The notes beneath the pieces are model-generated. The model was given only the letters and a program-made list of their open reading frames with translations, did no database searches and had not been told where the DNA came from. A DNA stretch of 64,000 nt. It comes from Istiophorus platypterus (lineage: Eukaryota; Chordata; Actinopteri; Istiophoriformes; Istiophoridae). The stretch's first letter is position 1, and each line of letters opens with the position of its first letter. The position numbers and the translations under genes were made by a program. The stretch is from assembly GCA_016859345.1 (NCBI GenBank), contig CM029134.1:16637560-16701559 (forward strand). Reading direction: 5' to 3'. Shown here one piece after another: positions 1 to 10,180 of this stretch.

Positions 1-349
1 ACTATAGTGATGCACTGGTCTGCAAATAAGCACTATTGCCTTGGTGGTGTTGTCTTTTTGATAAATCTTGTAAATGAATGGAAAAGAAGTTCATCCATTG
101 TACATTTCATTATTGTTTTTATAAAATAAGAGCACTTTGGGTCAGAGGCAATTGAATGCGGAAGGATTGAAAGCTGGTGACATTTAAGTCTGGTTCTTGT
201 TTTCTCTCTGAATCATTCGATTTCAATCATATATTTATTTTCATCTGCTTTAAGTCTGAACTCTGAGCTACCCCCTCATTGAGTGTCCGCAGTTTTTTTT
301 TTAAAATTTATTTATTTTATTTATTTATTTATTTTTTCCAATCCTGCAG
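1..349 (+). other. Intron (3' part) upstream of penultimate coding exon
   Basis: AT-rich DNA without a convincing exon. It ends in a T-rich tract containing TTTA repeats and an acceptor, CAG at 347-349. I read it as the 3' part of an intron whose upstream exon lies outside the window. The open frame that starts at 283 runs through this tract and is not a true translation start. Confidence 0.6.
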
Positions 350-516
350 CCCGCTCGTTGGCAGCCACATCCATTGCTGATGATGCATCATCCCAGCACA
401 GCTCTGACCAATCGGATGCAAGGACTGAGCACTCCGATGATGATGTGGGAGAAAAGGCTATCAAACGCGGGACCAGTGTCAAGGCAACCAAGAAACCTGC
501 TGTGGCTAAAACAGAG
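350..516 (+). CDS. Penultimate coding exon of an unidentified, probably nuclear protein
   Basis: This 167-nt exon lies between a polypyrimidine/CAG acceptor (347-349) and a donor, GAG|GTAGGG, at 516/517. The first two bases complete a split codon, and 55 whole codons follow, ending in phase 0. The peptide begins RSLAATSIADDASS, continues as a Ser/Asp/His-rich acidic stretch (SSDQSD, EHSDDDVGE), then turns basic (IKRGTSVKATKKPAVAKTE). The serines next to acidic residues look like possible CK2-type phosphorylation sites. Low complexity with an acidic-then-lysine-rich order is typical of disordered tails of chromatin or nucleolar proteins, but there is no diagnostic domain and I do not recognise the family. 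Codon use is mixed and non-repetitive, unlike the simple-repeat frames elsewhere. The reading frame joins cleanly to the exon at 1330. Confidence 0.72.
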
Positions 517-1043
517 GTAGGGCCAGTGAACACACACACGAACACACATGAACACACACAAACACACACACCAAGAGCAAGACCTGAATCTTAACAGCAT
601 ACACTTGATTTAAAAATTATTATAATTCAGATATTCCAATGTGGAGATAATGACTTAAAATTTGTATCATGATATTTTAGCCTATTGTCAATACTTACTA
701 TTATCTTTGTTTAATATTTGTTTAGCCATACAAAAAAATCCATTTTGAATAAGAGGGGGAAGTTTTCATGTCGTACACCCAAAATACTGCAATAGTTTCA
801 TTTTGGACAAAGTTCAAATTTCATGATGTGCATAAACATCATTTCAGTGGGAAACAGAGTGTGATGCTTTGCCAATTAAACTTCACAAACAGACACAAAT
901 GTTTTCACACCATGTAAGAGTTAATATTATTATCGTTATTCAAGACTTATTTAATGTTTTTGAGGTTTCCCTGGAATTAGGACACAGCTTATGACAATGC
1001 TTAACACACTGATGTTCAGCAGGTATAACCTTTTTTTTTCTTT

Positions 1044-1099
<56 letters not shown>

Positions 1100-1329
1100 A
1101 ACACACAAGCATTAGACCAACTCAAATTCTGACCAGATGATGGTGCTAGAGGAAAAGTTGTTTATTTCATCCATAGAGGAACATCCAAAAACATAGTGTG
1201 CAACCCTAGTTAAACCCTTGCTATATCCCCCTGTTGTCTCTCTTCTTCTTTTTCTTCTATTATTTAATCAGTTGTGTTAATTACGCTTTACTTGCCCCTC
1301 CCTCCTGTCCTTGTCCTCCCCCCTGCAAG
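517..1329 (+). other. Last intron of the left-edge gene (813 nt)
   Basis: The donor GTAGGG follows the exon ending at 516. The acceptor CAAG ends at 1329, after a C/T-rich tract from about 1240 that suits a polypyrimidine tract. The intron carries a (CA)24 microsatellite at 1046-1093 and is otherwise AT-rich. No further exon is seen inside it. Confidence 0.65.
1046..1093. repeat. (CA)24 microsatellite in last intron
   Basis: Uninterrupted CA dinucleotides, followed to about 1108 by imperfect CA/AAAC units. Confidence 0.97.
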
Positions 1330-1401
1330 ACTCAAACTAAAGCAGTGAAGAAGCCAACAAAGAAAAAGACCGTGACTAATAATGCAGAGACGCCACCATG
1401 A
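1330..1401 (+). CDS. Terminal coding exon, Lys/Thr-rich C-terminus with TGA stop
   Basis: Coding continues in phase 0 from the exon ending at 516. The 23 codons read TQTKAVKKPTKKKTV then TNNAETPP, with a TGA stop at 1399-1401. The sequence continues the KATKKPAVAKTE pattern of the previous exon, so the two exons together give one Lys/Thr/Ala/Pro-rich tail of 78 residues. KKPTKKK could act as a nuclear localisation or DNA-binding patch. Support for the exon comes from the acceptor at 1328-1329, the kept frame, the compositional continuity, and a long downstream region with poly(A) signals. The acceptor could be shifted a few bases. The gene is not identified. Confidence 0.7.
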   Translation, partial: TQTKAVKKPTKKKTVTNNAETPP

Positions 1402-1896
1402 GGCCTGCTGTTCACATCCATCGACCAACACTCTCTCCACCCACAGCCTGCAGGCTCTTCTTCCTATGTTTGGTCTCTACACAGAAATTGCATCACTCTT
1501 GCTGTTTTTAGAGCAAAGTGCAGATTTTGTTTTTAGCTATATATGGCCACTTGTGTGGGAACAGTTCTTTTACATTTACTAGGTTGTTGCATATTTTTTC
1601 TCACTCAGATTTAACAGTCGGGGATATTTCTCAGACCTTTTTCCTTTAACCTGTAGGTCCCATGTATGTAGGTCCCCATAATATTCGATAACATGAGCTG
1701 GCTATTTGAAGCTTTCCAGTCTCGTTGATGTAACTGATTAATGTTCTGTTGTCGGCAGTTTGACATTATCGATTCGAGGCTGTTTTTTTTTTTGTTGAAG
1801 TATCTCTAGTAAAATATTAAATTCCTCACTCATAACTTCACAGATTTGGGTCCCCTATGTATGGTCCTGGCTACTTCTACACGGTTTGAGTTGAAA

Positions 1897-1902
1897 AATA
1901 AA
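1897..1902 (+). promoter_or_regulatory. Candidate proximal poly(A) signal AATAAA
   Basis: A canonical hexamer 496 nt after the stop codon. Use of this site would give a 3' UTR of about 0.5 kb. Confidence 0.35.
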
Positions 1903-2965
1903 AGTTTCAGCAGGCCACAGGTCTACATCTTCATTTTGACCTGGCCGTGATGCTAGAAGTCCTCAGAAATATCAGCAAAACAACTTTAATCCAAGGAGTA
2001 ATTTGGGGTTTAGATCAACTTTAAGCCTTTCTCGTTTTTTACAACAATTCAGCTCATATAACTGGTCAATAGGCAACCACCATGTCCCTGCTCATCGAAC
2101 TGTCTAGTTTTACACGATTATTCCTGATCAAACCTGTGTTTGTTTTCTCTTTTACCTTTTTTTTTATTCTGGACTCTGACTGTATTTTAGGCCTCACAGC
2201 TTGTGGACAAGTTTAAAGTTCAGCTTCCCCTCATGAAGCCTGTAAACCTCTGAGTTAGTCTGGCTCTGCTACGTTCAGGTATCACTTGCAGCAACTTTCT
2301 TCCTCACTGCTTTAATGTGACTTTCAAGTCATGGATAGTGCTGTTGATGGAGTGGTTTGTTTAGTGTGGGCTCAGTTATCCTTCATCTAGACATCACGCT
2401 CTTCGGTTGTATTTGTTCATGATCATTTATTTATTGCGGTTACATTTTCCAGTTCTTTTGGTCATGTAATATTAGTAATAAATATGATCAGCTGTGCATA
2501 GCCAGGCCTCTTAAGGAGATGCTGTAACTGAGTGATGACAGGGCTCTCTCACAGTCAATGTGGCAGTCATGGACGAGTTGGAAGCGTTTGTGAGCTAACA
2601 TATCTGCTTTCGGTTGCATTTGTGTTCAACATTAACCAGTGATGGAGTAGCTCTGCACTCTCACTTTTCATTTTACTCAGCTATGTGGTTAAACTACGCC
2701 TCATTATAGAAGCAGGACAAAGCAAAGCAATATGGAAATAATTTAACCAAAACCAAAATCAGGAGACTGTATAAGAAGCATTTTCTCATCCCTTTCCTGT
2801 TATTTCAGAAGCGGGGGGCCTGTCAAACCAGGCTGTGGGTGTCTTCTGGGTTGCCGGCCTCTACATTGGGTGTGGTTTCTTCTGAGCGCTCGGTAATGGG
2901 AGACTTAAAAGCATGAGACTATTTATGAAATCATTACTATTGTTGCAGTTTGACACTAGTATAAA

Positions 2966-2980
2966 CCAGTAGGGGGAGAC
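2966..2980 (+). promoter_or_regulatory. CTCF-like motif (weak)
   Basis: CCAGTAGGGGGAGAC agrees with the vertebrate CTCF core (CCASYAGRKGGCRS) at 12 of 14 positions by eye. It lies inside the inferred 3' UTR. A single motif match is weak evidence. Confidence 0.2.
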
Positions 2981-3650
2981 AAACCCCATGTCAACTGAAC
3001 AATATGTAAACACCGTGTAAATAGTAAAATTAACTGTATATACAGAATGAGCTTGCTTGCCTTATTCATTCTCTGAGCTGACATCTGTTGTTGTTAATTT
3101 CTTAATCATTTGTGTGTGTGTGTGGGGGTTTCATTTGTTTTTTTTTCTTAGTCTTAATCTCATATGTTCTAAGACCAGAGGAAACTTCATGGAGACTTCT
3201 GGTGTTGGAAATGACTTTTTTATTTTTAATTAACATGTTTACTTTTCTGTCTGTCTTTTCACGTTAAGAAAATTTAACTCTTCTTCATCATAAAGTAAGG
3301 AATCTCCAGACTGGGTGTAAACTGATGTTTGTACACTCACATATGCTATGTTCTCCATTCACACTGGTTTTAAAGTATTTTAGGGCCATAATTCCTTAAT
3401 TCAATGTTGCACTGAATAAAAAGGAGACATCATATAATTAGAAGACATTCTGTCTTATCAAGATACAACTCTGCATTTTATCTTGTGTCATTTTTGGATA
3501 TTTATTGTTTATTATTTTATGTTTAAAATCAGCGTTGTGTACAGGGATGTTCATTTGTATAATGTTTGTGCCAATTCTCAAAGCTCCATGTCATAAAGGA
3601 TAACAGTATGTGCGCTGGGACAATGGTATCTAACAAGGTCATGTATCAGT

Positions 3651-3668
3651 AATAAAACTACTAATAAA
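3651..3668 (+). promoter_or_regulatory. Paired poly(A) signals (distal site)
   Basis: Two AATAAA hexamers at 3651-3656 and 3663-3668 lie about 2.25 kb after the stop codon. A TGTTTTACAG-type T-rich stretch follows within 30-40 nt. Recognisable transposon-like sequence starts soon after, which fits the transcript ending here. Confidence 0.5.
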
Positions 3669-3754
3669 GGAAATGAAATCAGTGTGAAATTGCCTGTTTT
3701 ACAGTAGAATTCTGGATTCTTACAACATCTCTTGGTTTAGTTTATTAGTGGATT

Positions 3755-4390
3755 CTGCCTCTGTACATCACCACAATTAATTTGGAACAAACCCATCAAA
3801 GATGTGATAGAAGTGTAGATGTTCAGTTTTAATTAGAGGAGTTTAACAAAGCTATCAGACAAACTGTTTTAGTTCGTTAGCCAAATTAGTCATTTTAATA
3901 TATAGTGCCTCATTTTCACAGGCTTAAAAAGTAATTGGACAGTAGACTTACGATCAGTGTCATTTCCAGGTGGGGCCTGTTCCCTGGTTATTTCATGACA
4001 ATGAAGCAGATAAAAGGTCTGGATTTGATTCCATTTGCATTTGGTTTCTGTACATGAGAACTTTTATTTTACTTCCAAAGAGGTGTCGAAGCAAATGAAG
4101 GAGGCTGTTAGGTTTGTTTATTTTGAGCCTATCAGACAGAAGTTAGGAAGTTTAGGAGAGGCAGAATCAAAAAAATACTGTTGAGCCTCTGAAAATGAGG
4201 GGCTATGTATAAAAATGACTGTAGTTCCTAAATGGTTAATGCAATCTTTTTGTTAAACCCCTTTGCATTAAAGCTGAAAGTCTACACTTGAAACACATCT
4301 CGAAGGCTTTGTTTTGGATCCATGGTAGTGGTATACCGAGGCAAAATTATGAAAATTGTGCTACTGTTCAAATACTTATGGACCTAACTT
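3755..4390 (+). mobile_element. Internally deleted Tc1-family DNA transposon relic
   Basis: The right end contains CAAATACTTATGGACCT (about 4367-4383), the typical terminus of a large fish Tc1/mariner family. The left part resembles the family's 5' inverted-terminal region (a CACCACAATT-containing stretch near 3770, then a segment ending in AAGTAATTGGACAG near 3930). Next comes a segment resembling its pre-ORF region (CAGATAAAAGGTCTGGA near 4007), and then a jump to the 3' inverted region (TTAAAGCTGAAAGTCTACA near 4268). The central transposase region is missing. At about 0.64 kb, against about 1.6 kb for a full-length element, it is non-autonomous and degraded. Family assignment rests on recall of the consensus. 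The left boundary is uncertain by tens of bases. Confidence 0.65.
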
Positions 4391-5814
4391 CATTTTGTTG
4401 ATGATCAGCCATCAAAACAGACCAAGCCTTAAGTTCAAATTTTTTACTGCCAGAACAGAGCAGACAAAGACAAAAGATGTACTCAAGTTACAGCCGTAAT
4501 TTAAAGCTAGATATCCATAGGAGATTCAATACGTGTAGGACTATTTTTTTCTAATCTTTAACTTTTAAGATTTTTTTAATTTATTATTTTTGTTATAGTA
4601 TTGTGTTGTTGTTTTTTTTTTTCCTTTTTCAACAGTTTCTTCAGAAATATGCAGAAGCTGTAATGGGTTGCTGGACCCCAACAAATTATGAAAAATTTTA
4701 ACTACTTTGTTGAATTCTACATTTATTCAATTTGTTATAGGTACTCTTCCACTTTGGTTTACAACTTCATCCCATTTTTCCTGAAAGATTTCCTTACTTG
4801 TATTTTCAAGTTCTGGAGGTAAACTGAAAAATGCAATTTTCTTTCTGTTCATCACATGTTCAGAAAGATTTCTCTGCCGTTGTTTTAAGCTCATCTAGAG
4901 CATATTCAAGTTCATTTTTTTGTACTTTTCCGTCAAAATATGAGATTGTTCTGGAGATAGCTAGAGTTTTATTTTTAAGTTTTGAAGCAATTTGAAGCAG
5001 TCTCATTTGCATTTTGGAAAAAATATGGATAAAAATCAATGCATGTACCTAAGATGCTGGAATAGCTGAGAGCTGTAAAATACTCTGGACTGCTGAATCC
5101 CCAAAACTTCATAAATGCGGCACAAGTTAAAATTCCATATTTTCTCCACTCTTTGGCCTGGTCTAAAAATTTTAAACGTACAACACTCTAATTTGTCATT
5201 TCTCAGAGAATATAGGCTGTTGTATGTACAAATAAAATTCTTTCTCACTTTTTTAATATTTCTTTTGCGGTGTAGGAAATGATCAAGGTAATTGATTAAA
5301 ATTTCCTCCCTATGTTTTGTAACATTTGTGGTCTTTTTTTTATGATCTGGATAGAAAACAGTGGAGATTTTATATGTATGTTTCATGAAGAGAATGGCAA
5401 ATGCAAATTGATTTGCAAATTCTTCTTGTTTTTCAGTCTGGCACATATTCTTAACTACAACCTGCTTCCTTTGCTAAAATTGAAAAATACTTCATTATTC
5501 GATTGAAAAATTCTGTTTTACTATGACCTGTTTTACTAGGACACTATCATTTTTTCCCATTTACTCTTTATCAACTGACTTTTCATTGGGGTCAGGACAC
5601 ATTTCAGATATTCAGCACTGGGTTTGATGGTTCACAAATTTTCACATTCACACAAATTAGGCGAGATATTCAAAAAGTTACGTTTTCTTCTCTGGGACCT
5701 CTACCTGCTGCTCCTAAAAGAGAAAAAAGATAAAAAGATGGGCTCACTTTTTCCAAGTCTGAAGTCTAAATACTCACATGTACATCGCTGTCGGCCGCTG
5801 TAATCTTTCCATAT

Positions 5815-5867
<53 letters not shown>

Positions 5868-6480
5868 TCCATCAAGGTAGCACCTGTAGTTACTGCTGCC
5901 TGGCCGGCTCTGGCTGATATGGTGAGGGCGACTGAGGGCCATATCAGATTATATCAGACTTTAAATTTCCAGAAAGAAAGAATGGGAAAAGTTGCCCTTA
6001 CCATCGCTTCTATGCAAAACTAGTATATGGAGAGAAATTTAAGAGAAGCTGGGGCTATATTCCAAGAAAAAAAAGTCTTTCTTGCGTATGCTGCAATCCA
6101 TTCTGGTGGATGAACTGACTGGAAAAGTACTCAAAACTAATGAGAACAGTCCAGAACATTTTAGATACATGATATTGTTGAACTGTCCAAAATGATTAAT
6201 TTTGATTGGGTTATGGCCAGTGGTGTGACATTAGCTCTCAGCCATGTGGCATTCAGCTGACCAATGGCGCCACTCTATCAGTCAGTTGTGGATGTCTGTG
6301 GTCATTGGTGCTGGCACCGCTGTTACAGTCAAGCAAAAAATATGTGTATCACCACTCAATATAGTGGAGTCCAGTAGAACAACATTTCAATTGAATCAAA
6401 TAGAGGAATAAATCTGGACCTCTCTGATGGCATCAAGGAAAATTCTGTTCAAATATTTTCCTAATAAATTAATGATTTGA
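4391..6480. other. AT-rich non-coding stretch, no recognised gene
   Basis: The stretch is AT-rich with T-runs and contains the AT microsatellite at 5823-5864. A 136-codon minus-strand frame (5446 to 5036) is Lys/Phe/Tyr-rich and matches no domain I know. It may be chance or a decayed mobile-element fragment. No splice-site-bounded exon was convincing. Confidence 0.5.
5823..5864. repeat. (AT)21 microsatellite
   Basis: Perfect alternating AT of 42 nt, preceded by imperfect ATATACAT units. Confidence 0.97.
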
Positions 6481-6526
6481 ACCTTCTGAAGGCTGGACAG
6501 ATTTCCTCTTTAGAACTTTCACTTTC

Positions 6527-6597
6527 CCCCAGCGCTGTCATCCTCAGCGCTCGGTGTTCTTGTCTTTTCCCCTGCGCTGAGGATGACAGCGCTGGGG
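6527..6597. repeat. Perfect 24-bp inverted repeat with 23-nt spacer
   Basis: The left arm (6527-6550, starting CCCCAGCGCTGTCATCC) and right arm (6574-6597, ending GACAGCGCTGGGG) are exact reverse complements. The spacer (6551-6573) ends in CTTTTCCCCT, which can itself pair with the GGGGAAAAG that follows the right arm's AGCGCT. Each arm also carries its own near-palindrome, AGCGCTG followed by five bases and then CAGCGC(T). The arms are GC-rich in an AT-rich setting. This could be a fold-back transposon remnant or a structured RNA. No flanking target duplication was seen. Confidence 0.9.
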
Positions 6598-6599
6598 AA

Positions 6600-7409
6600 A
6601 AGACTCAAACGATGGACATGGAAATCTTCGTAGAACTCAAAGGAGCAGGGATGCAGGATTGTGGACATTGCCAAGTTGTTACATGGAGGTCTGATGAAGG
6701 TTTTGACCTAGTTGGATTGGACTAAACTGTAAAATATTATATATAAATATAAATACACGTACTGTTTTACAGCACATTTTTGAAATAATTTGGAGTGAGA
6801 AGAGCTGTAGGGCGTGAGACATCTCCTCTTTCTCTAGTATATCTGGAGCTTGTCTGCTTTTGTTTGTCTTAGTGGGATTTTTTTTTTTACCATCTATTAC
6901 AAAGTGCACATATAAAACTGAGTCTAAATTATGTTCTTAGAGGAAGCCTGAAATGTTGTTAAAGATCTCCTAATTTGGCTCACAAACATATCATAAATAA
7001 TTTGAAATGTTGATATAATAATTCAGTCTTCAATCATATTAACCTCTTGTTTATAACCGGTTACCTGCATGGTGGAGACCCTAGAAAAAAAAAATTGAGT
7101 AAGTTCATGAAAAAAAAATCAAAACAGTTCTAATCCTTTCTGACACAACTATAAAGTATAAACCATCTATATATAGCAAGATTTTAAAACAAATTTAAGT
7201 CGCTGAACTGGTTCTCATGGGTTTTATTTTTACTTTAAAGTTGGTTTGATGCTTATCTAACCACGATGTCATAGGCCACATTAATGCAGGACATCAAGGC
7301 CATAAACAAAACACCATACATTTTGAAAACAGGTAGAAATTTAGAGAATCAGGTTACTAGTTGCTATGACTTACCAGCTTTGGCCACCCATGAAGGACCC
7401 CCCCCCCCC
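6600..7409. other. AT-rich non-coding stretch
   Basis: No gene is recognised here. The stretch has short A and T runs and ends in a run of C at 7398-7410, directly before the hAT-like MITE. Confidence 0.5.
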
Positions 7410-7568
7410 CAGGGGTCAGCAAAGTTTGTTTTCTACAGATATTAAAAATAAATAGATAAATTAAAGAAAATAAATACTGGTTCCTCTGAAAAAAACTTAC
7501 TGGTCTATAAGTCTTACAAAGTCAGTTTTCAGTTTAGATCTATAGATAAAAGGTTTTGCCTACCCTTG
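7410..7568. mobile_element. Small hAT-like MITE (about 159 bp)
   Basis: The left end, CAGGGGTCAGCAAAG, resembles the CAGGGGTC-type terminus of many vertebrate hAT elements. The reverse complement of the right end reads CAAGGGTAGGCAAAACC. Over about 31 nt the two ends agree at roughly 22 positions, so this looks like a short element with degraded inverted repeats. I did not see an 8-bp target duplication, and the left flank is a C run. Confidence 0.45.
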
Positions 7569-8262
7569 CTTTGGGAAGGCTGTTTTCTCTTTCTAGTCCC
7601 TTTCCTTTCACTTCTTGTTTTGTGTACACTGCTGAAGAAGAGGACATTCACAAAGACACATAGCGTGTGGCGAAAATATATATTCTTCTGTTGGCCCATT
7701 ACATAAAGCAATCTATTGTTTCCGTACTAAGTTTCAATACGCATACAGAATAGGATTCTGTTTTGCCACATATAAAGGGTGGGGCAAGGAGCAGTTTTGA
7801 AAGTGTTAAATCTGAGACAGTTAAAATGAAAGTGTTGCAAATTTTTTACTGCATGACATTGCAGTAACACTTCATGTTGCGTGATGATGGTCAAATCTTG
7901 ACAGGTAAAAGAAAAGAAACTCTGGAGAAAATCAGACTTTAGACTTTATTGTCACTGGTGGGGAAATTCACTTTTCAAGATGAACAACGCATGTAACAAG
8001 ACCAACACCAAAAACAACATCAGAGACAGAACACACGACGTCACACATCACACATCACACATCACACAGCAACAGTGGTACCTGCTCAACCGGATCTGTT
8101 ATTTAGGGCAGCAGTGGCTGCCAGCACTGCTGCTAAGTGGAGCCTATATGCCCAGAAACGGGCAGGAGAGAAGACATGTTTTGTTGCTTTCCTGTCCCTT
8201 ATGTCTTTCCCCTCTCTCTTTTCTTCTCTTTACAGTTCCCAGAAAGGCTCACAAACACAAGC

Positions 8263-8267
<5 letters not shown>
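7569..8267. other. Non-coding stretch with short heptamer repeat
   Basis: No gene is recognised. A segment around 7938-7970 reads ACTTTATTGTCACTGGTGG, similar to a sequence widely dispersed in fish genomes, probably a retrotransposon 3' fragment. Three to four tandem copies of a CACACAT-type unit lie at about 8040-8068. Confidence 0.4.

Positions 8268-8318
<51 letters not shown>
8268..8318. repeat. (CA)25 microsatellite
   Basis: Perfect CA tract of 51 nt. Several open frames overlap it, but their Thr-His repeats come only from the dinucleotide. Confidence 0.97.
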
Positions 8319-8320
<2 letters not shown>

Positions 8321-9265
8321 CTTTTCTGTCACTTTCTTTGTTGCCGTTGTATATTTTAGTGTCTCATCCTCAGAGGTTAGTTCCCAAATGAACAGATAGG
8401 CAATTAGACGGCTTACACAGGTTATTAGTGTTATCATTTATTATTTTAGTTTTTTCTTGTTAAGAAATACAGTTTTAACCCTTCCTATCTGTTCGGGCTG
8501 GAAAGATTTATAACCTAATAACTACTACAGATGTGAATGTTTACTTATTGATTTGTACAAGCGTGTTGATAAATGCATTAAAAGGGGAAGGGGGCTCATT
8601 GAGACTGCATCTGTTACTTCCTCTCAAACATCTGTATCATTTACCTTCAAACCTACGAGTATATACATGTACAAATTGTTCAGGTTATAATCATCGTCCA
8701 GAACAAACTGGCTGTGAAAGACTGTTTTATACTGAATCTGTTAAATCTTTTACAACACTGATTCAAAACCTGAAAAGGTTGGATCAGGGTGGAGAGTAAT
8801 TTCTGACTGGTTTCAAGAACAGGAAGAACACTGACCACAAGACTTCCTCTGCACCACTGAAACCTGAGAGAGGATAGACTTAACACATGTACTAAAATAA
8901 TTCAAGTATACCATTCACACAGGAGAGAAGAGACAAGACGTGGAGAGAGAATACAGTGGTTAATCTTAGATAAAACATGGAGAGGATTAATGAACAAATA
9001 CAGAGCAAATGCTGAACACTTATGCCTCTATCAGTAAAACTAAATGTGATTCTGAGTGTAATTAGAGGACTGATAATAAAGAAAAGAACACAGATCCTGA
9101 ATTGTTTGTTAAACTATTTTTATCATGGAGGACACAATTTTACCATAAAGACATAGAGCATGTTTTGTATTTTGGGGAAGAGCAAACTTTCAAAGGGTAA
9201 CTAATCAGAGCAATTGAATGTTTTCCAATTCCACAAGGGTTTTTTGAGTATTTTCAACATCCCCT
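8319..9265. other. Non-coding, no recognised feature
   Basis: Ordinary AT-rich sequence. I saw no exon, long repeat or transposon end. Confidence 0.5.
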
Positions 9266-9267
9266 CC

Positions 9268-9520
9268 ACCACCAGATGACCCCATCTTAATCAGATCCCC
9301 CTCAGAAAAGCCTCCCCATCAAAGACCCCCTCCTCCAATCAGAAACGCCCCTCCCAAAATAAGACACCCCTTTCCTTCTTTAAAACACACTGTCAAACCT
9401 CAGGGGTCTCTTACCCCAAAACTATAGACCTCTGAACACCAGAGGACCCCTACCCAATCAGAGACACCCCCGCACACATATGAAACCCCAGTCAGACTCT
9501 CCTAGTCAGAAATTTCTTCG
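9268..9520. repeat. Degenerate C-rich periodic repeat
   Basis: Roughly nine diverged copies of a unit like ATCAGAnAnnCCCC occur at 20-30 nt spacing (for example AATCAGATCCCC, AATCAGAAACGCCCC and AATCAGAGACACCCCC). It looks like an old, decayed minisatellite. Confidence 0.5.
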
Positions 9521-9914
9521 ATCAGAAATCTCATGTGAAGAAATCAAAGAAGCCAAAGTCTGGTTCAAACTCAGCACTGACATTTCAAATTCAGTTTCCA
9601 CTCTGTAAAACTTTTAGTATTTAACTGCTCTCTCCACCCATATGTAGTCAGTCTTCAAGAGAGCAACAATCTTATATTCACTAGACTTGTGAATTTTAGT
9701 TTAGTTTATGAATTTATATTTTTTTGATTTCTGTGTAGACTTATATGACACAGAATGTAGCAAATCACTAATTTAAAGTGATTTTGTTTTATGCTGGATT
9801 CAGGCAAACATTCAACAGTTTTTAAGAGTTAAGCATCTGCAAATGAAGATTATTTTGATTACACATTTTACAATATTTCTTTAAGATGATTTGTTGTCAC
9901 AAGGTTGTCAGTGC

Positions 9915-9947
9915 CTGTTACAGTGGCAGCCTGAGCCACTGTAACAG
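9915..9947. repeat. Short hairpin, perfect 13-bp stem and 7-nt loop
   Basis: CTGTTACAGTGGC (9915-9927) and GCCACTGTAACAG (9935-9947) are exact reverse complements around AGCCTGA. A weaker outer pairing of AGGTTG with CAACCT, near 9902 and 9967, could extend the stem. Confidence 0.8.
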
Positions 9948-10076
9948 CAGTGAAGGGAACCATCAACCTGAAGATGAAGGCTTCTCGGGTTTGGCTGGCC
10001 CGGGGGTCTCTGAGCTCAGACATCCAGTGGGACCTAAGAGTAAAGGTGCTGCTCCTTCATGGTGAAAGAGGCCATT

Positions 10077-10180
10077 CGATATGATAATAATAATATCATC
10101 ATCATCATCATCATCATCGTCATCATTATTGTTGTTGCTGTTATTATTATTATCATCATTATTGTTATTATTATTTCATT
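10077..10180. repeat. ATC/ATT trinucleotide repeat tract
   Basis: About 100 nt of mixed ATC, ATT, GTT and ATA triplets, with a purer (ATC)n core near 10096-10120. Confidence 0.9.

Larger units (their letters stand above)
1402..3690 (+). other. 3' untranslated region of the left-edge gene
   Basis: No long frame follows the stop codon. The region is moderately AT-rich and free of long microsatellites. It contains AATAAA hexamers at 1897-1902, 2477-2482, 3415-3420, 3651-3656 and 3663-3668. The tight pair at 3651 and 3663, followed by T-rich sequence, is the most likely distal poly(A) site, giving a UTR of about 2.3 kb. The earlier hexamers could give shorter transcripts. The 3' boundary is inferred, not seen. 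Confidence 0.5.

Noticed and set aside
283..349. Start codon at 283 as the gene start
   Set aside because: The frame from 283 runs through a T-rich splice acceptor tract. The exon begins at 350 with a split codon, so the start lies upstream of the window.
350..1401. Assigning the left-edge gene to a condensin, cohesin or other named chromatin factor
   Set aside because: The tail composition fits many nuclear proteins and I could not match the sequence to any specific one, so no symbol is given.
1382..1582. Plus-strand open frame starting inside the terminal exon
   Set aside because: It is out of frame with the two-exon coding sequence and lies mostly in the 3' UTR.
5036..5446. 136-codon minus-strand frame
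   Set aside because: Lys/Phe-rich in AT-rich DNA, with no recognised domain and no splice context. Possibly a decayed mobile element, but it cannot be supported as a gene.
8075..8437. Several open frames on both strands rich in Thr-His or Val-Cys repeats
   Set aside because: They are translations of the CA/TG microsatellite. The same applies to frames at 13051-13324, 16059-16391, 17962-18559, 18553-19093, 20147-20673, 21040-21727 and 45086-45340.
9268..9520. CRISPR-like periodic array
   Set aside because: Units are too diverged and spacing is irregular, and the DNA is clearly vertebrate. It is better read as a decayed minisatellite.
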